A DNA stretch of 64,000 bases from UBA4656 sp002405525 (GTDB taxonomy: Bacteria > Pseudomonadota > Gammaproteobacteria > Xanthomonadales > Ahniellaceae). Shown one piece after another: positions 53,303 through 61,232 of this stretch; within the stretch, counting starts at the first letter, position 1, and the number at the start of each line of letters is the position of its first letter. The notes under the pieces were generated by a model, which saw only the letters and a list, made by a program, of their open reading frames with translations, did no database searches and was not told the origin of the DNA. Location of the stretch: positions 34,659 through 98,658 of the forward strand of contig DAIMGT010000005.1 of NCBI GenBank assembly GCA_036723735.1. Reading direction: 5' to 3'. The translations under genes and the position numbers were made by a program.

Positions 53303-54276
53303 ACAAGGCCGGCCTCGACCCGCTGCTCGAACGCCCCGACGTCTGGCGTGGCCCGTGCCGGTCGCGCGCGCAGCCGGCGATCGCCAGCGGGCACGCCGCG
53401 CTGGATGCGCTGCTGCCCGGCGGTGGCTGGCCGCTGGGCGTGCTGACCGAGGTCTGCTGCGCACAGCCCGGCATGGGCGAAATCGGCCTGCTGCTGCCGG
53501 CGTTGGCCCAACTGCGCGAATCCGCGCGCTGGCTGGCCTGGGTCGCGCCGCCGCATCCGTTGTACGCGCCGGCGCTGGCCTCCGCCGGCGTCGACATCGA
53601 ACGCTGCCTGGTGGTCGAACCGCCGCAGCCCGGACTGCGCCACGCGCCGGCGCGCGCGCAGCAGGCGCTGTGGGCGGCCGAGCAACTCCTGCGCGGCGGC
53701 GCCTGCGGCGCGGTGCTGCTTTGGTGGGACGGCGAGGATGCCAACGCGCTGCGCCGCCTGCAGCTCGCAGCCGAAAGCGGCCAGTCGCTGGCCGTGCTGT
53801 TCCGGCCCGAAACGGCCGCGCAGCGCCTGTCGCCCGCCGCGCTGCGCCTGCGCATCGACGCCGACGGCACCTTCGAGATCGTCAAATGCCGCGGTGGAGA
53901 CTGGCGCGCCGAGCGTGGCCAGCGCCTGCGCCTGCTGGCGAAGCAACCGCGCTGGCGCGCGGCGCAGGCCGCGCAGCGCACCGACGCGCCGGCGGGCGAG
54001 GGCGGGGTGGCGCCCGCGCCGGTCGCAGCGACGGCATCGGCGCTTCCGAACGGCGCGCCATCGAACGGCATTGCAGCGAAGGACGCGCCGGCGAAGGCCG
54101 CGGGGTCGAAGTCCGGCGTCGCCACCCTCGGCGCCGCGGCGACGTCCCCGCTGCGCGCGCTGCTGCCGCCGGCCCGCGGCCCGGTCCAGCCGGGACGGGG
54201 GATCGACGGCCGCGAGGAGGGCGACGCGTCCGACTGGCGCGCGGTGGCGCGCCGCGAACGCCTGCGTCGATCGTGA
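53299..54276 (+). CDS. imuA: Translesion synthesis accessory protein ImuA
   Basis: The 325-residue protein is a RecA/SulA-like ImuA: A-I-A-S-G-H-A-A-L-D-A-L-L-P-G-G-G-W-P near residue 28, then V-L-T-E-V and W-L-A-W-V-A-P-P-H-P-L-Y-A-P-A-L. The Walker A lysine typical of RecA is absent, as in the family. The last 100 residues are an Ala/Pro-rich, low-complexity extension. ImuA is needed with ImuB and DnaE2 for error-prone lesion bypass. Translation is coupled to lexA by the ATGA overlap. Confidence 0.92.
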   Translation: MNKAGLDPLLERPDVWRGPCRSRAQPAIASGHAALDALLPGGGWPLGVLTEVCCAQPGMGEIGLLLPALAQLRESARWLAWVAPPHPLYAPALASAGVDIERCLVVEPPQPGLRHAPARAQQALWAAEQLLRGGACGAVLLWWDGEDANALRRLQLAAESGQSLAVLFRPETAAQRLSPAALRLRIDADGTFEIVKCRGGDWRAERGQRLRLLAKQPRWRAAQAAQRTDAPAGEGGVAPAPVAATASALPNGAPSNGIAAKDAPAKAAGSKSGVATLGAAATSPLRALLPPARGPVQPGRGIDGREEGDASDWRAVARRERLRRS

Positions 54277-54292
54277 GCGGGCCGCCGCCGCC

Positions 54293-55771
54293 ATGCTCTG
54301 GCTTGCCCTCCGCTTTCCGCGTTTGCCGCTGGACCGACTCGGTCCTGCCGCGCAGGACGGCCCCTTCGCGCTGACCGCGGTCGAGGGCAACACGCCGCGC
54401 ATCGCGCTGCCCAATGACGCCGCGCGCGGTGCCGGTGTGCGCGAGGGCCACACGGTGGCCGCCGCGCTCGCGCTGTGCGACCACCTGCGCCTGTTGCCCC
54501 GTTCGCCGGCCGGCGAACGCGAGGCGCTGTGTGCGCTGGCGCTGGTCGCGCTCGGCTTTTCCTCCCATGTCGGCTTCATGGGCGACCACAGCCTGCTGCT
54601 GGAGGTCGAGGCCAGCCAGCGATTGTTCGACGGGCTGGTGCCGCTGTCGCGCGCGCTGCTCGCCGCCTGCGAGGCCCAGGGTTATGCCACCACCGCCGCG
54701 ATCGGTCCCACCCCGGCGGCCGCGCGCCTGCTGGCGCGGCGCGGTGAGCGCCGCATCGTGCGCCGCGTCGACACCCTGCAGGGATTGATCGCCAGCTGGC
54801 CGCTGGATCTGGCCGAGATCCCCGCCGCCGCGCGCGCCGGGCTCGACGGCATCGGCGTGCGGCGGCTCGACGCCCTGCTGCGCCTGCCGCGCGCCGAACT
54901 GGCGCGGCGTTTCGGCCGCGAGGTGGTCGACTGGCTCGATCGCCTGTTCGGCCGCCGGCCCGAGCCGGTGGAACCCTTCCGCCCACCGGAGCGCTTCGCC
55001 GCCGGCCTCGAACTGCCGTATGCGGTCGAACACGGCGAAGCGCTGGCCTTCCCGGTCGGCCGGTTGCTGCGTGAACTCGGGGCCTGGCTCGCGGTGCGCC
55101 AGCTGCGCCTGCAGCGCGCGGTGCTCGCGCTGCGCCACGAACGCCATCCGCCGACCCTCGTCACCCTCGGCCTGGTGCGCCCCAGCGCCGACGTCGAACA
55201 CCTGCGCGCGCTGGCGCGCGCGCAGATCGAGCGCCTCGCGCTGCCGGCGCCGGTGCTGTCGATCGGCCTGGAGGCGCCGGAGTGCGCGGCCGAGGACGGC
55301 GCCGCGCGTGATCTCTTCGCCGCGGCCACCGAGCGCGAGGACATCGGCCGCGTGTTGGAACGCCTGTCGAGCCGGCTGGGCGCGCAGGCCGTGCGCCGGC
55401 TCGCCCTGCACGACGACCATCGCCCCGAGTGCGCGGGCGCTCGCCCTCCGGCGAGCGAGCGGCCGCTGCCGGTCGAACGCGCGGGCCCCACCGCGAAGCC
55501 CGACGCCGTGCGCGAACCGCCGCCGCCGGCCGCTGGCGCCGAACGCCCGCTGTTCCTGCTCGAACCCGCGCAGCCGCTGGACTGGTGGCTGCGCCAGGCT
55601 GGTGGCGCGATCGGCTTCGAGGGCCCCGAGCGCATCGAGTCCGGCTGGTGGGACGGCGCGCCGGTGTCGCGCGACTACTTCCGCATCGCCACCGCGCAGG
55701 GCCTGCGCCTGTGGGCCTATCGCGAACGGCCGCCGCGCGACGGCTGGTTCGTGCACGGCCTGTTCGCCTGA
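54293..55771 (+). CDS. imuB: Y-family polymerase-like protein ImuB
   Basis: The 492-residue protein has the Y-family fold (L-C-A-L-A-L-V-A-L-G-F-S-S-H-V, A-A-I-G-P-T-P-A-A-A-R-L-L-A, L-D-G-I-G-V-R-R-L-D-A-L-L-x-L-P). The usual catalytic D-x-D-x-F-F start is replaced by L-W-L-A-L-R-F-P-R, so it should be catalytically inactive, as known for ImuB. It acts as a hub tying DnaE2 to the beta clamp. The Pro/Arg-rich C-terminus ends in the conserved D-Y-F-R...W-A-Y-R-E-R-P...W-F-V-H-G-L-F-A. It follows imuA by 16 bases. Confidence 0.94.
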   Translation: MLWLALRFPRLPLDRLGPAAQDGPFALTAVEGNTPRIALPNDAARGAGVREGHTVAAALALCDHLRLLPRSPAGEREALCALALVALGFSSHVGFMGDHSLLLEVEASQRLFDGLVPLSRALLAACEAQGYATTAAIGPTPAAARLLARRGERRIVRRVDTLQGLIASWPLDLAEIPAAARAGLDGIGVRRLDALLRLPRAELARRFGREVVDWLDRLFGRRPEPVEPFRPPERFAAGLELPYAVEHGEALAFPVGRLLRELGAWLAVRQLRLQRAVLALRHERHPPTLVTLGLVRPSADVEHLRALARAQIERLALPAPVLSIGLEAPECAAEDGAARDLFAAATEREDIGRVLERLSSRLGAQAVRRLALHDDHRPECAGARPPASERPLPVERAGPTAKPDAVREPPPPAAGAERPLFLLEPAQPLDWWLRQAGGAIGFEGPERIESGWWDGAPVSRDYFRIATAQGLRLWAYRERPPRDGWFVHGLFA

Positions 55772-55837
55772 CGCGCGACCGCCATGGCCCGCCGGCCCGT
55801 GGCATCGCGCGGCACGCATCCGAAGTCGCGGACACCA

Positions 55838-55955
55838 CGAGCCCGCGACGCGGGCTCGCGGTCGGGCGAGGCCGTGCCCACTTGCGGATCGGATGCAACA
55901 GCGACCGAAGAAACCCGCAGGAAGCGGGTTTCCTCGCAGGTTCTGAGACCGCGCA
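55838..55955 (+). repeat. Interspersed repeat, copy 6 (divergent), in the imuB-dnaE2 gap
   Basis: Two hairpins are visible: cgagcccg / cgggctcg (55838-55845, 55851-55858) and gaaacccgc / gcgggtttc (55910-55918, 55924-55932). The second, with flanking tcctcgcaggttctgag, matches the third module of copy 2 (ttctttcgcaggctctgg). The gagaggctgt hairpin is lacking. Confidence 0.6.
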
Positions 55956-55993
55956 CGGCGAGCGTGGGCGCTTCCCGCCGCGGAAGCCATGCC

Positions 55994-58900
55994 GTGTCGC
56001 CCAGCCGTCCGAAGGCCGTCGAAGCGCCGCCCTACGCCGAACTGCACTGCGTCTCCAACTTCAGTTTCCAGCGCGGCGCATCCACCGCGCGCGAACTGTT
56101 CGAGCGCGCGCGGAAACTCGGCTACACCGCGCTCGCCATCACCGACGAATGCAGTCTCGCCGGCATCGTGCGCGCCCACGAGGCCGCGCAGGAGACCGGC
56201 CTCAGGCTCATCGTGGGTGCCGAGTTCGCGCTCGTCGACGGACCGCGCTGCGTGCTGCTGGTCGAGGACCTCGCCGGCTACGCGAACCTCTGCCGCATCA
56301 TCACCCACGCGCGACGCTCGGCGGAGAAGGGCAGCTACCGCCTGCTGTGCGATGACCTCGAGGCGCTGCCGCGGGCGGGACTGCGGGCGATCTTCCTGAC
56401 GCATGAAAACCGGAGTCAGAGCACCTTTTCTCCACCAGAGGAAACGGCAAAGGGCCGATATCGTTCTGCGGCAAAAAGGTCCTCTGACTCCGATTTTCTT
56501 GCCTGGATGTGCGACCTCTTCCCCGATCGCTGCCATCTCGCGGTCGAACTGCACCGCGCCGCCGACGACGCGGAGCGCCTCGCGGCGCTGATCGAACTCG
56601 CGCACGCCCACGGCGTGCCGGCGGTGGCCTGCGGCGACGTCCACATGCACGTGCGCCGACGCAAGGCGCTGCAGGACGTGCTCACCGCGATCCGCCACAA
56701 CACCACGGTGGCCGAGGCCGGCGCGCGGCTGTTCCCCAACGGCGAGCGCCACCTGCGCACGCGCGAGGCGCTGGCCGCGATCTACCCGCGCGAACTGATG
56801 GCGGAAGCCGCGCGCATCGCCGAAGCCTGCACCTTCAACCTGCGCGAGCTGCGCTACGAATACCCGCATGAACTGGTGCCGCCGGGCCTCACCGCCGCCA
56901 CCCACTTGCGCCAGTTGACCGAGGACGGCTTGCGCTGGCGTTTCCCGACCGGCGTGCCGGCCAAGGTGCGCGCCCAGGTCGAGCACGAACTCGCGCTGAT
57001 CGCCGAACTGCGCTACGAGTCGTACTTCCTCACCGTGCACGACATCGTGCGCTACGCGCGACAGCAGGGGATCCTCTGCCAGGGGCGCGGCTCAGCGGCC
57101 AATTCAGCCGTGTGCTTCGTGCTCGGCATCACCGAGGTCGATCCCGCGCGCGGCAACCTGCTGTTCGAGCGCTTCATCTCCAGGGAGCGAAACGAGCCGC
57201 CCGACATCGACGTCGACTTCGAGCACGAGCGGCGCGAGGAGGTGATCCAGTACATCTACCGCAAGTACGGCCGCGAGCGCGCCGCACTCGCCGCCACCGT
57301 GATCTGCTACCGGCCCAGGAGCGCGGTGCGCGACGTCGGCAAGGCGCTGGGGATGTCGGCCGACCAGTTGGAACAGCTCGCCGGCGCGCTGTCGTGGTGG
57401 GACGACATCAGCGACATCGAGGCCCGCCTGGCCGAGCGCGGCTTCGATCCCGCCTCGCGCACCCTGCGCCAGCTGCTCGCCCTGTCGCGCGAACTGCAGG
57501 ACTTCCCGCAGCACCTGTCGCAGCATGTTGGCGGATTCGTGATCTCGCACCACCCGCTGCACGAACTGGTGCCGGTGGAGAACGCGGCGATGCCGGACCG
57601 CACCGTGATCCAGTGGGACAAGGACGACCTGGACACGCTGGGGCTGCTGAAGGTCGACTGCCTCGCGCTCGGCATGCTGACCTGTCTGCACCGCGCCTTC
57701 GACCTGCTGCGCCAGCACCGCGGCGTCGACCTCGCGCCCGCCACCGTGCCGCCGGAGGACACCGCGACCTACGCCATGATCCAGCGTGCCGACACCCTCG
57801 GCGTGTTCCAGATCGAATCGCGCGCGCAGATGGCGATGCTGCCGCGCCTGAAGCCCGCGACTTTCTACGATCTCGTGGTCGAGGTCGCGATCGTCCGCCC
57901 CGGTCCCATCCAGGGCAAGATGGTGCACCCGTATCTGCGCCGCCGGCAGGGCCTCGAGCCCGTCACCTATCCCTCGGAAGCGCTGCGCGAGGTGTTCGGG
58001 CGCACGCTGGGCGTGCCGATCTTCCAGGAGCAGGTGATGCAGCTCGCCATCGTCGCCGCCGGCTTCACGCCGGGCGAGGCCGACAAGCTGCGCCGCTCGA
58101 TGGCGGCCTGGAAGCGCCGCGGCGGGCTTGATCCCTTCCAGCAGCGCATCGTCGCCGGCATGACCGAGCGTGGCTACGACGAAGCCTTCGCGCTGCAGGT
58201 GTTCGAACAGATCAAGGGCTTCGGCTCCTACGGTTTCCCCGAGTCGCACGCGGCGAGCTTCGCGCTGATCGTCTACGTCTCGTGTTGGCTGAAGTGCCAT
58301 CACCCGGAAGTGTTCGCTTGCGCGCTGCTCAACGCGCAGCCGATGGGCTTCTACCAGCCGCCGCAGATCCTCGCCGACCTGCAGCGCCACGGCGTCGAGG
58401 TGCGGCCGGCGGACGTGTCGTGGAGTGGGTGGGATTGCTCGCTGGAGGAACCGCGGGTGCGCTCCGCGCAGCGAATGGACCGCGCGCCTGCGGCGCGCTC
58501 GGAGCAGCGAATGGACCGCGAGCCTGCGGCGCGCTCAATGGCGAATGGCGAATGGGAAGCGCAGGGGAGCGAGGAAGCAGCGCAGGCTGCTTGCCATTCG
58601 CCATTCGCCATTCGCCATTCGCCGCTTTCACTGCGCCTCGGCCTGCGCATGGTCCGCGGCCTGTCGCCCGATGCCGCCGGGCGCATCGCCGCCGCGCGCC
58701 AGGAACAGCCGTTCCGCGACGTGCAGGACCTGGTCGAGCGCGCCGCGCTGAACCGCTTCGAACGCCAGCGCCTGGCCGAGGCCGGCGCGCTGCGCAGCCT
58801 CGCCGGCCACCGCCACCGCGTGCACTGGGCCGTGGCCGGCGCCGAGGCGATGCCGGACGTGCTCGACGGCGCGCGGATCGCCGAACAGGCCGTGTCGCTC

Positions 58901-59329
58901 GCGCCACCGACCGCGGCGCAGGACACCTTCAGCGACTACGCGCACCTCGGCTACACGCTCGGCAAGCACCCGATGGCCCTGATCCGCGCCGCGCTGGCGA
59001 AGCGACGCGCGCGCAGCGCCGCACAACTCGGCGAACTCGGCCACGGCGCGCCCGCGCGCACCGCGGGCCTGGTCACCGTGCGCCAGCGGCCGGGCACGGC
59101 CAGCGGCGTCACCTTCGTCACCCTGGAAGACGAGACCGGCACGGTCAACGTGGTGGTCTGGCTCAAGCTCGCCGCCAGGCAGCGTCGCGAACTGGTCGAG
59201 TCCACCGTGCTCGCGGTCGACGGCGAACTGCAGGTCGCCGATGGCGTGCGCCACCTCGTCGCGCACCGCCTGCACGACTGGACGCCGCTGCTGTCCGGGC
59301 TCGACGCGCGTTCGCGCGACTTCCACTGA
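55994..59329 (+). CDS. dnaE2: Error-prone DNA polymerase DnaE2, with two in-frame palindromic insertions
   Basis: From GTG 55994 the product is 1111 residues. The PHP domain starts Y-A-E-L-H-C-V-S-N-F-S-F. The polymerase catalytic motif P-D-I-D-V-D-F is near residue 404, followed by R-P-R-S-A-V-R-D-V-G-K-A-L-G, and G-P-I-Q-G-K-M-V-H-P-Y-L-R-R and G-F-G-S-Y-G-F-P-E-S-H-A-A-S-F-A. The OB domain is near the end. DnaE2 copies damaged templates and causes SOS mutagenesis. Two segments interrupt family sequence without breaking frame: about residues 137-168 (PHP) and 820-878. An upstream in-frame ATG (55784) would code through repeat copy 6 and is unlikely. The 222-base gap to imuB is unusually long for this cassette. 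Confidence 0.93.
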   Translation: MSPSRPKAVEAPPYAELHCVSNFSFQRGASTARELFERARKLGYTALAITDECSLAGIVRAHEAAQETGLRLIVGAEFALVDGPRCVLLVEDLAGYANLCRIITHARRSAEKGSYRLLCDDLEALPRAGLRAIFLTHENRSQSTFSPPEETAKGRYRSAAKRSSDSDFLAWMCDLFPDRCHLAVELHRAADDAERLAALIELAHAHGVPAVACGDVHMHVRRRKALQDVLTAIRHNTTVAEAGARLFPNGERHLRTREALAAIYPRELMAEAARIAEACTFNLRELRYEYPHELVPPGLTAATHLRQLTEDGLRWRFPTGVPAKVRAQVEHELALIAELRYESYFLTVHDIVRYARQQGILCQGRGSAANSAVCFVLGITEVDPARGNLLFERFISRERNEPPDIDVDFEHERREEVIQYIYRKYGRERAALAATVICYRPRSAVRDVGKALGMSADQLEQLAGALSWWDDISDIEARLAERGFDPASRTLRQLLALSRELQDFPQHLSQHVGGFVISHHPLHELVPVENAAMPDRTVIQWDKDDLDTLGLLKVDCLALGMLTCLHRAFDLLRQHRGVDLAPATVPPEDTATYAMIQRADTLGVFQIESRAQMAMLPRLKPATFYDLVVEVAIVRPGPIQGKMVHPYLRRRQGLEPVTYPSEALREVFGRTLGVPIFQEQVMQLAIVAAGFTPGEADKLRRSMAAWKRRGGLDPFQQRIVAGMTERGYDEAFALQVFEQIKGFGSYGFPESHAASFALIVYVSCWLKCHHPEVFACALLNAQPMGFYQPPQILADLQRHGVEVRPADVSWSGWDCSLEEPRVRSAQRMDRAPAARSEQRMDREPAARSMANGEWEAQGSEEAAQAACHSPFAIRHSPLSLRLGLRMVRGLSPDAAGRIAAARQEQPFRDVQDLVERAALNRFERQRLAEAGALRSLAGHRHRVHWAVAGAEAMPDVLDGARIAEQAVSLAPPTAAQDTFSDYAHLGYTLGKHPMALIRAALAKRRARSAAQLGELGHGAPARTAGLVTVRQRPGTASGVTFVTLEDETGTVNVVVWLKLAARQRRELVESTVLAVDGELQVADGVRHLVAHRLHDWTPLLSGLDARSRDFH
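56405..56498. repeat. Palindromic insertion 1 inside dnaE2
   Basis: Inverted arms of 25 bases (56405-56429 and 56474-56498, core ggagtcagag / ctctgactcc) with two mismatches enclose about 44 bases. It interrupts the PHP domain with an S/K/R-rich peptide but keeps the frame. The ggagtcagag core resembles short palindromes often found near REP-type transposases; that link is from memory. Confidence 0.82.
58459..58623. repeat. Insertion 2 inside dnaE2: 36-base tandem repeat plus gaatggc palindrome
   Basis: Two 30-base copies (58471-58500, 58507-58536; 29 of 30 identical, period 36) are followed by inverted arms of 24 bases (58537-58560 and 58589-58612) made of tandem aatggcg units. The encoded peptide (R-M-D-R-x-P-A-A-R twice, then M-A-N-G-E-W...H-S-P-F-A-I-R-H-S-P) has no counterpart in the family. 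Confidence 0.82.
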
Positions 59330-59366
59330 GCCGCGGCGGCCGCGGGCCGCCGACCTGTCCGCCCGG

Positions 59367-61232
59367 TCAACCGCCGTCCGGCGCGAGCACCACCAGCGTG
59401 ATGCTCTGCGGCGGGAAGCGCGCGCCGTCCGCGAGGTCGATCGGCGCGCCGGTCATCACGTCGGTGCCGGTGCGGGCGCCCTGCAGCCCTTCCGCGAACC
59501 GCGTGCGATCGAAGGCCAGCGGCGCATCGTTGCGATTGACCACCACCATCACCGCCTGTTCCGGCGCACGACGGAAGTAGACGTAGGCGCCCTGGCGCGG
59601 CTGGTAATGCAGGAAGCGACCCGTGGCGATCGCCGGCGATCCGGCGCGCCAGCGCAGCAGGCGGCGCATCCAGTCCTGCAGGTCGCGTTGGGCCTTGCTG
59701 AGCCCCGCGCCGGTGAAGGCGGACACCGCATCGCCCGGCCAGCCACCCGGGAAGTCGCGGCGGGCGGCGAGGTCGTCGCGCTCGACCGTGCTCGTCATCA
59801 GCACCTCGGTGCCGTAGTAGAACTGCGCGATCCGCGGCAGCGTCGCCACCAGCCCCAGCGCGATGCGCAGCGCCGCCGGATCCTCGCCCAGCACGCTGAA
59901 GATGCGCGGCTTGTCGTGGTTGCCTTCGAACACGACCAGGCGCGACGGAGCGGCGTACAGGCGATCGTTGCCCAGCATCTCGTGGATGCGGCCCATGCCG
60001 GTGGTGAAACCCTCCGGCTCGGTGAGCGCCTTGCGGATCGCCTCGCTGAGCGGGAAGTCCATCAGGCTCGGCGTGCCGCGCGTGCTGCCCGACCAGTCGC
60101 GCCCGGGTGCCTGCCAGTGGGCGACGACGGCGGGATTCGCGCTCCATTCCTCGCCGACGATGGTGAAGCGCGGGTACTCGGCGAGGATCGCGCGCACCCA
60201 GCCCTGCAGGAACGCCGTGTCCGAGTAGCCGTACGTGTCCACGCGCAGGCCGGAGAGGTCGGCGTACTCGATCCACCAGATCGCGTTCTGTTCCAGGTAC
60301 CGCGCCAGCACCGGATCGCGCTGGTCGAGGTCGGGCATCGTCGGGTGGAACCAGCCGTGCTGGAAGTTCTCGCGGTCGACGGCCGGTGCGTACGGGTCGG
60401 TGACCGCGGTGCGGCCGTGGTGGGTCTCGACGAAACGGTTGCCGTTGCTGATCCAGCCCGGCGTCGGCGGGTCGGCGGCCCACGGATGGTGGTGGCCGAT
60501 GTGGTTGGGGACGATGTCCTGGATGATGCCGATGCCCTTGGCGCGGGCTTTGGCGACGAAGTCGCGGTAGTCCTCGTTGCTGCCGAAGCGCGGGTCCACC
60601 CGATACAGGTCGGTGATCGCGTAGCCGTGGTACGAGAAGGCCGGCTGGTCGTTCTCCAGCACCGGCGTCGGCCAGACCATGGTGAAGCCCATGCCGGCGA
60701 TGTAGTCGAGCGCGGCGGACATCCCGGCGAGATCGCCGCCGTGCCGTGCACCCGGGTTCTTGCGGTCGGCCGCTTCGCGCATCCCGGGCACGCGGTCGTT
60801 GCCGGGATCGCCGTCGGCGAACCGGTCGGGCATCAGGTTCAGGATGGCATCGCGCGGTCCGAAGCCCTCGCGCGCGGCGCTGCCGGGGCGTCGTGCCGCG
60901 AGCGGCACCACGACCACCCGTTCGGCGGTCGATCCCCGCAGGCGCAGCACGATGTCGCCGGGCGTCGCCGCCGCGTCGATGCGCAGGTCGACCACGCGAT
61001 GGTGCGGGCTGTCCAGCGTGCGATCGCCGACCCGGACGACGCCTGGCGGCAGGTCGAGGGCCAGGGTGTCCGAGCCGATCCCCGGGCCGGACAGCAGCAA
61101 CTGCAGGCGGGGATCGTTCATGCCGATCCACCACGAAGGCGGGAAGGCGCGGATCGCGGCCGCGGAGGCCGCGGCCGTGGTGCTGCCGATCAGCAGCACG
61201 AGGAGGCAGGGCAGGCGGAGGGCGAGGCTCAT
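59367..61232 (-). CDS. Exported GH13 alpha-amylase family enzyme (cyclomaltodextrinase/neopullulanase-like)
   Basis: The 621-residue product has a signal peptide, an N-terminal Ig-like domain (W-W-I-G-M-N-D-P-R-L-Q-L-L) and the GH13 barrel. The four conserved regions are D-I-V-P-N-H, G-L-R-V-D-T-Y-G-Y (nucleophile Asp), I-V-G-E-E-W (acid/base Glu) and F-E-G-N-H-D-K-P-R. The N-terminal domain and W-W-x-G-M-x-x-P point to the SusA/cyclomaltodextrinase group, acting on cyclodextrins, pullulan or maltodextrins in the periplasm. Its ATG overlaps the stop of the MFS transporter gene, so import and hydrolysis are co-expressed. Confidence 0.92.
   Translation of the reverse strand: MSLALRLPCLLVLLIGSTTAAASAAAIRAFPPSWWIGMNDPRLQLLLSGPGIGSDTLALDLPPGVVRVGDRTLDSPHHRVVDLRIDAAATPGDIVLRLRGSTAERVVVVPLAARRPGSAAREGFGPRDAILNLMPDRFADGDPGNDRVPGMREAADRKNPGARHGGDLAGMSAALDYIAGMGFTMVWPTPVLENDQPAFSYHGYAITDLYRVDPRFGSNEDYRDFVAKARAKGIGIIQDIVPNHIGHHHPWAADPPTPGWISNGNRFVETHHGRTAVTDPYAPAVDRENFQHGWFHPTMPDLDQRDPVLARYLEQNAIWWIEYADLSGLRVDTYGYSDTAFLQGWVRAILAEYPRFTIVGEEWSANPAVVAHWQAPGRDWSGSTRGTPSLMDFPLSEAIRKALTEPEGFTTGMGRIHEMLGNDRLYAAPSRLVVFEGNHDKPRIFSVLGEDPAALRIALGLVATLPRIAQFYYGTEVLMTSTVERDDLAARRDFPGGWPGDAVSAFTGAGLSKAQRDLQDWMRRLLRWRAGSPAIATGRFLHYQPRQGAYVYFRRAPEQAVMVVVNRNDAPLAFDRTRFAEGLQGARTGTDVMTGAPIDLADGARFPPQSITLVVLAPDGG

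Noticed and set aside
55784..55993. Upstream start of dnaE2 at ATG 55784
   Set aside because: It would translate the interspersed repeat; conserved DnaE2 sequence begins only after the GTG at 55994.
53882..57040. A minus-strand open frame of 1052 codons across imuA, imuB and dnaE2
   Set aside because: It spans three conserved genes in antisense and has low-complexity Arg/Gly/Ala composition.
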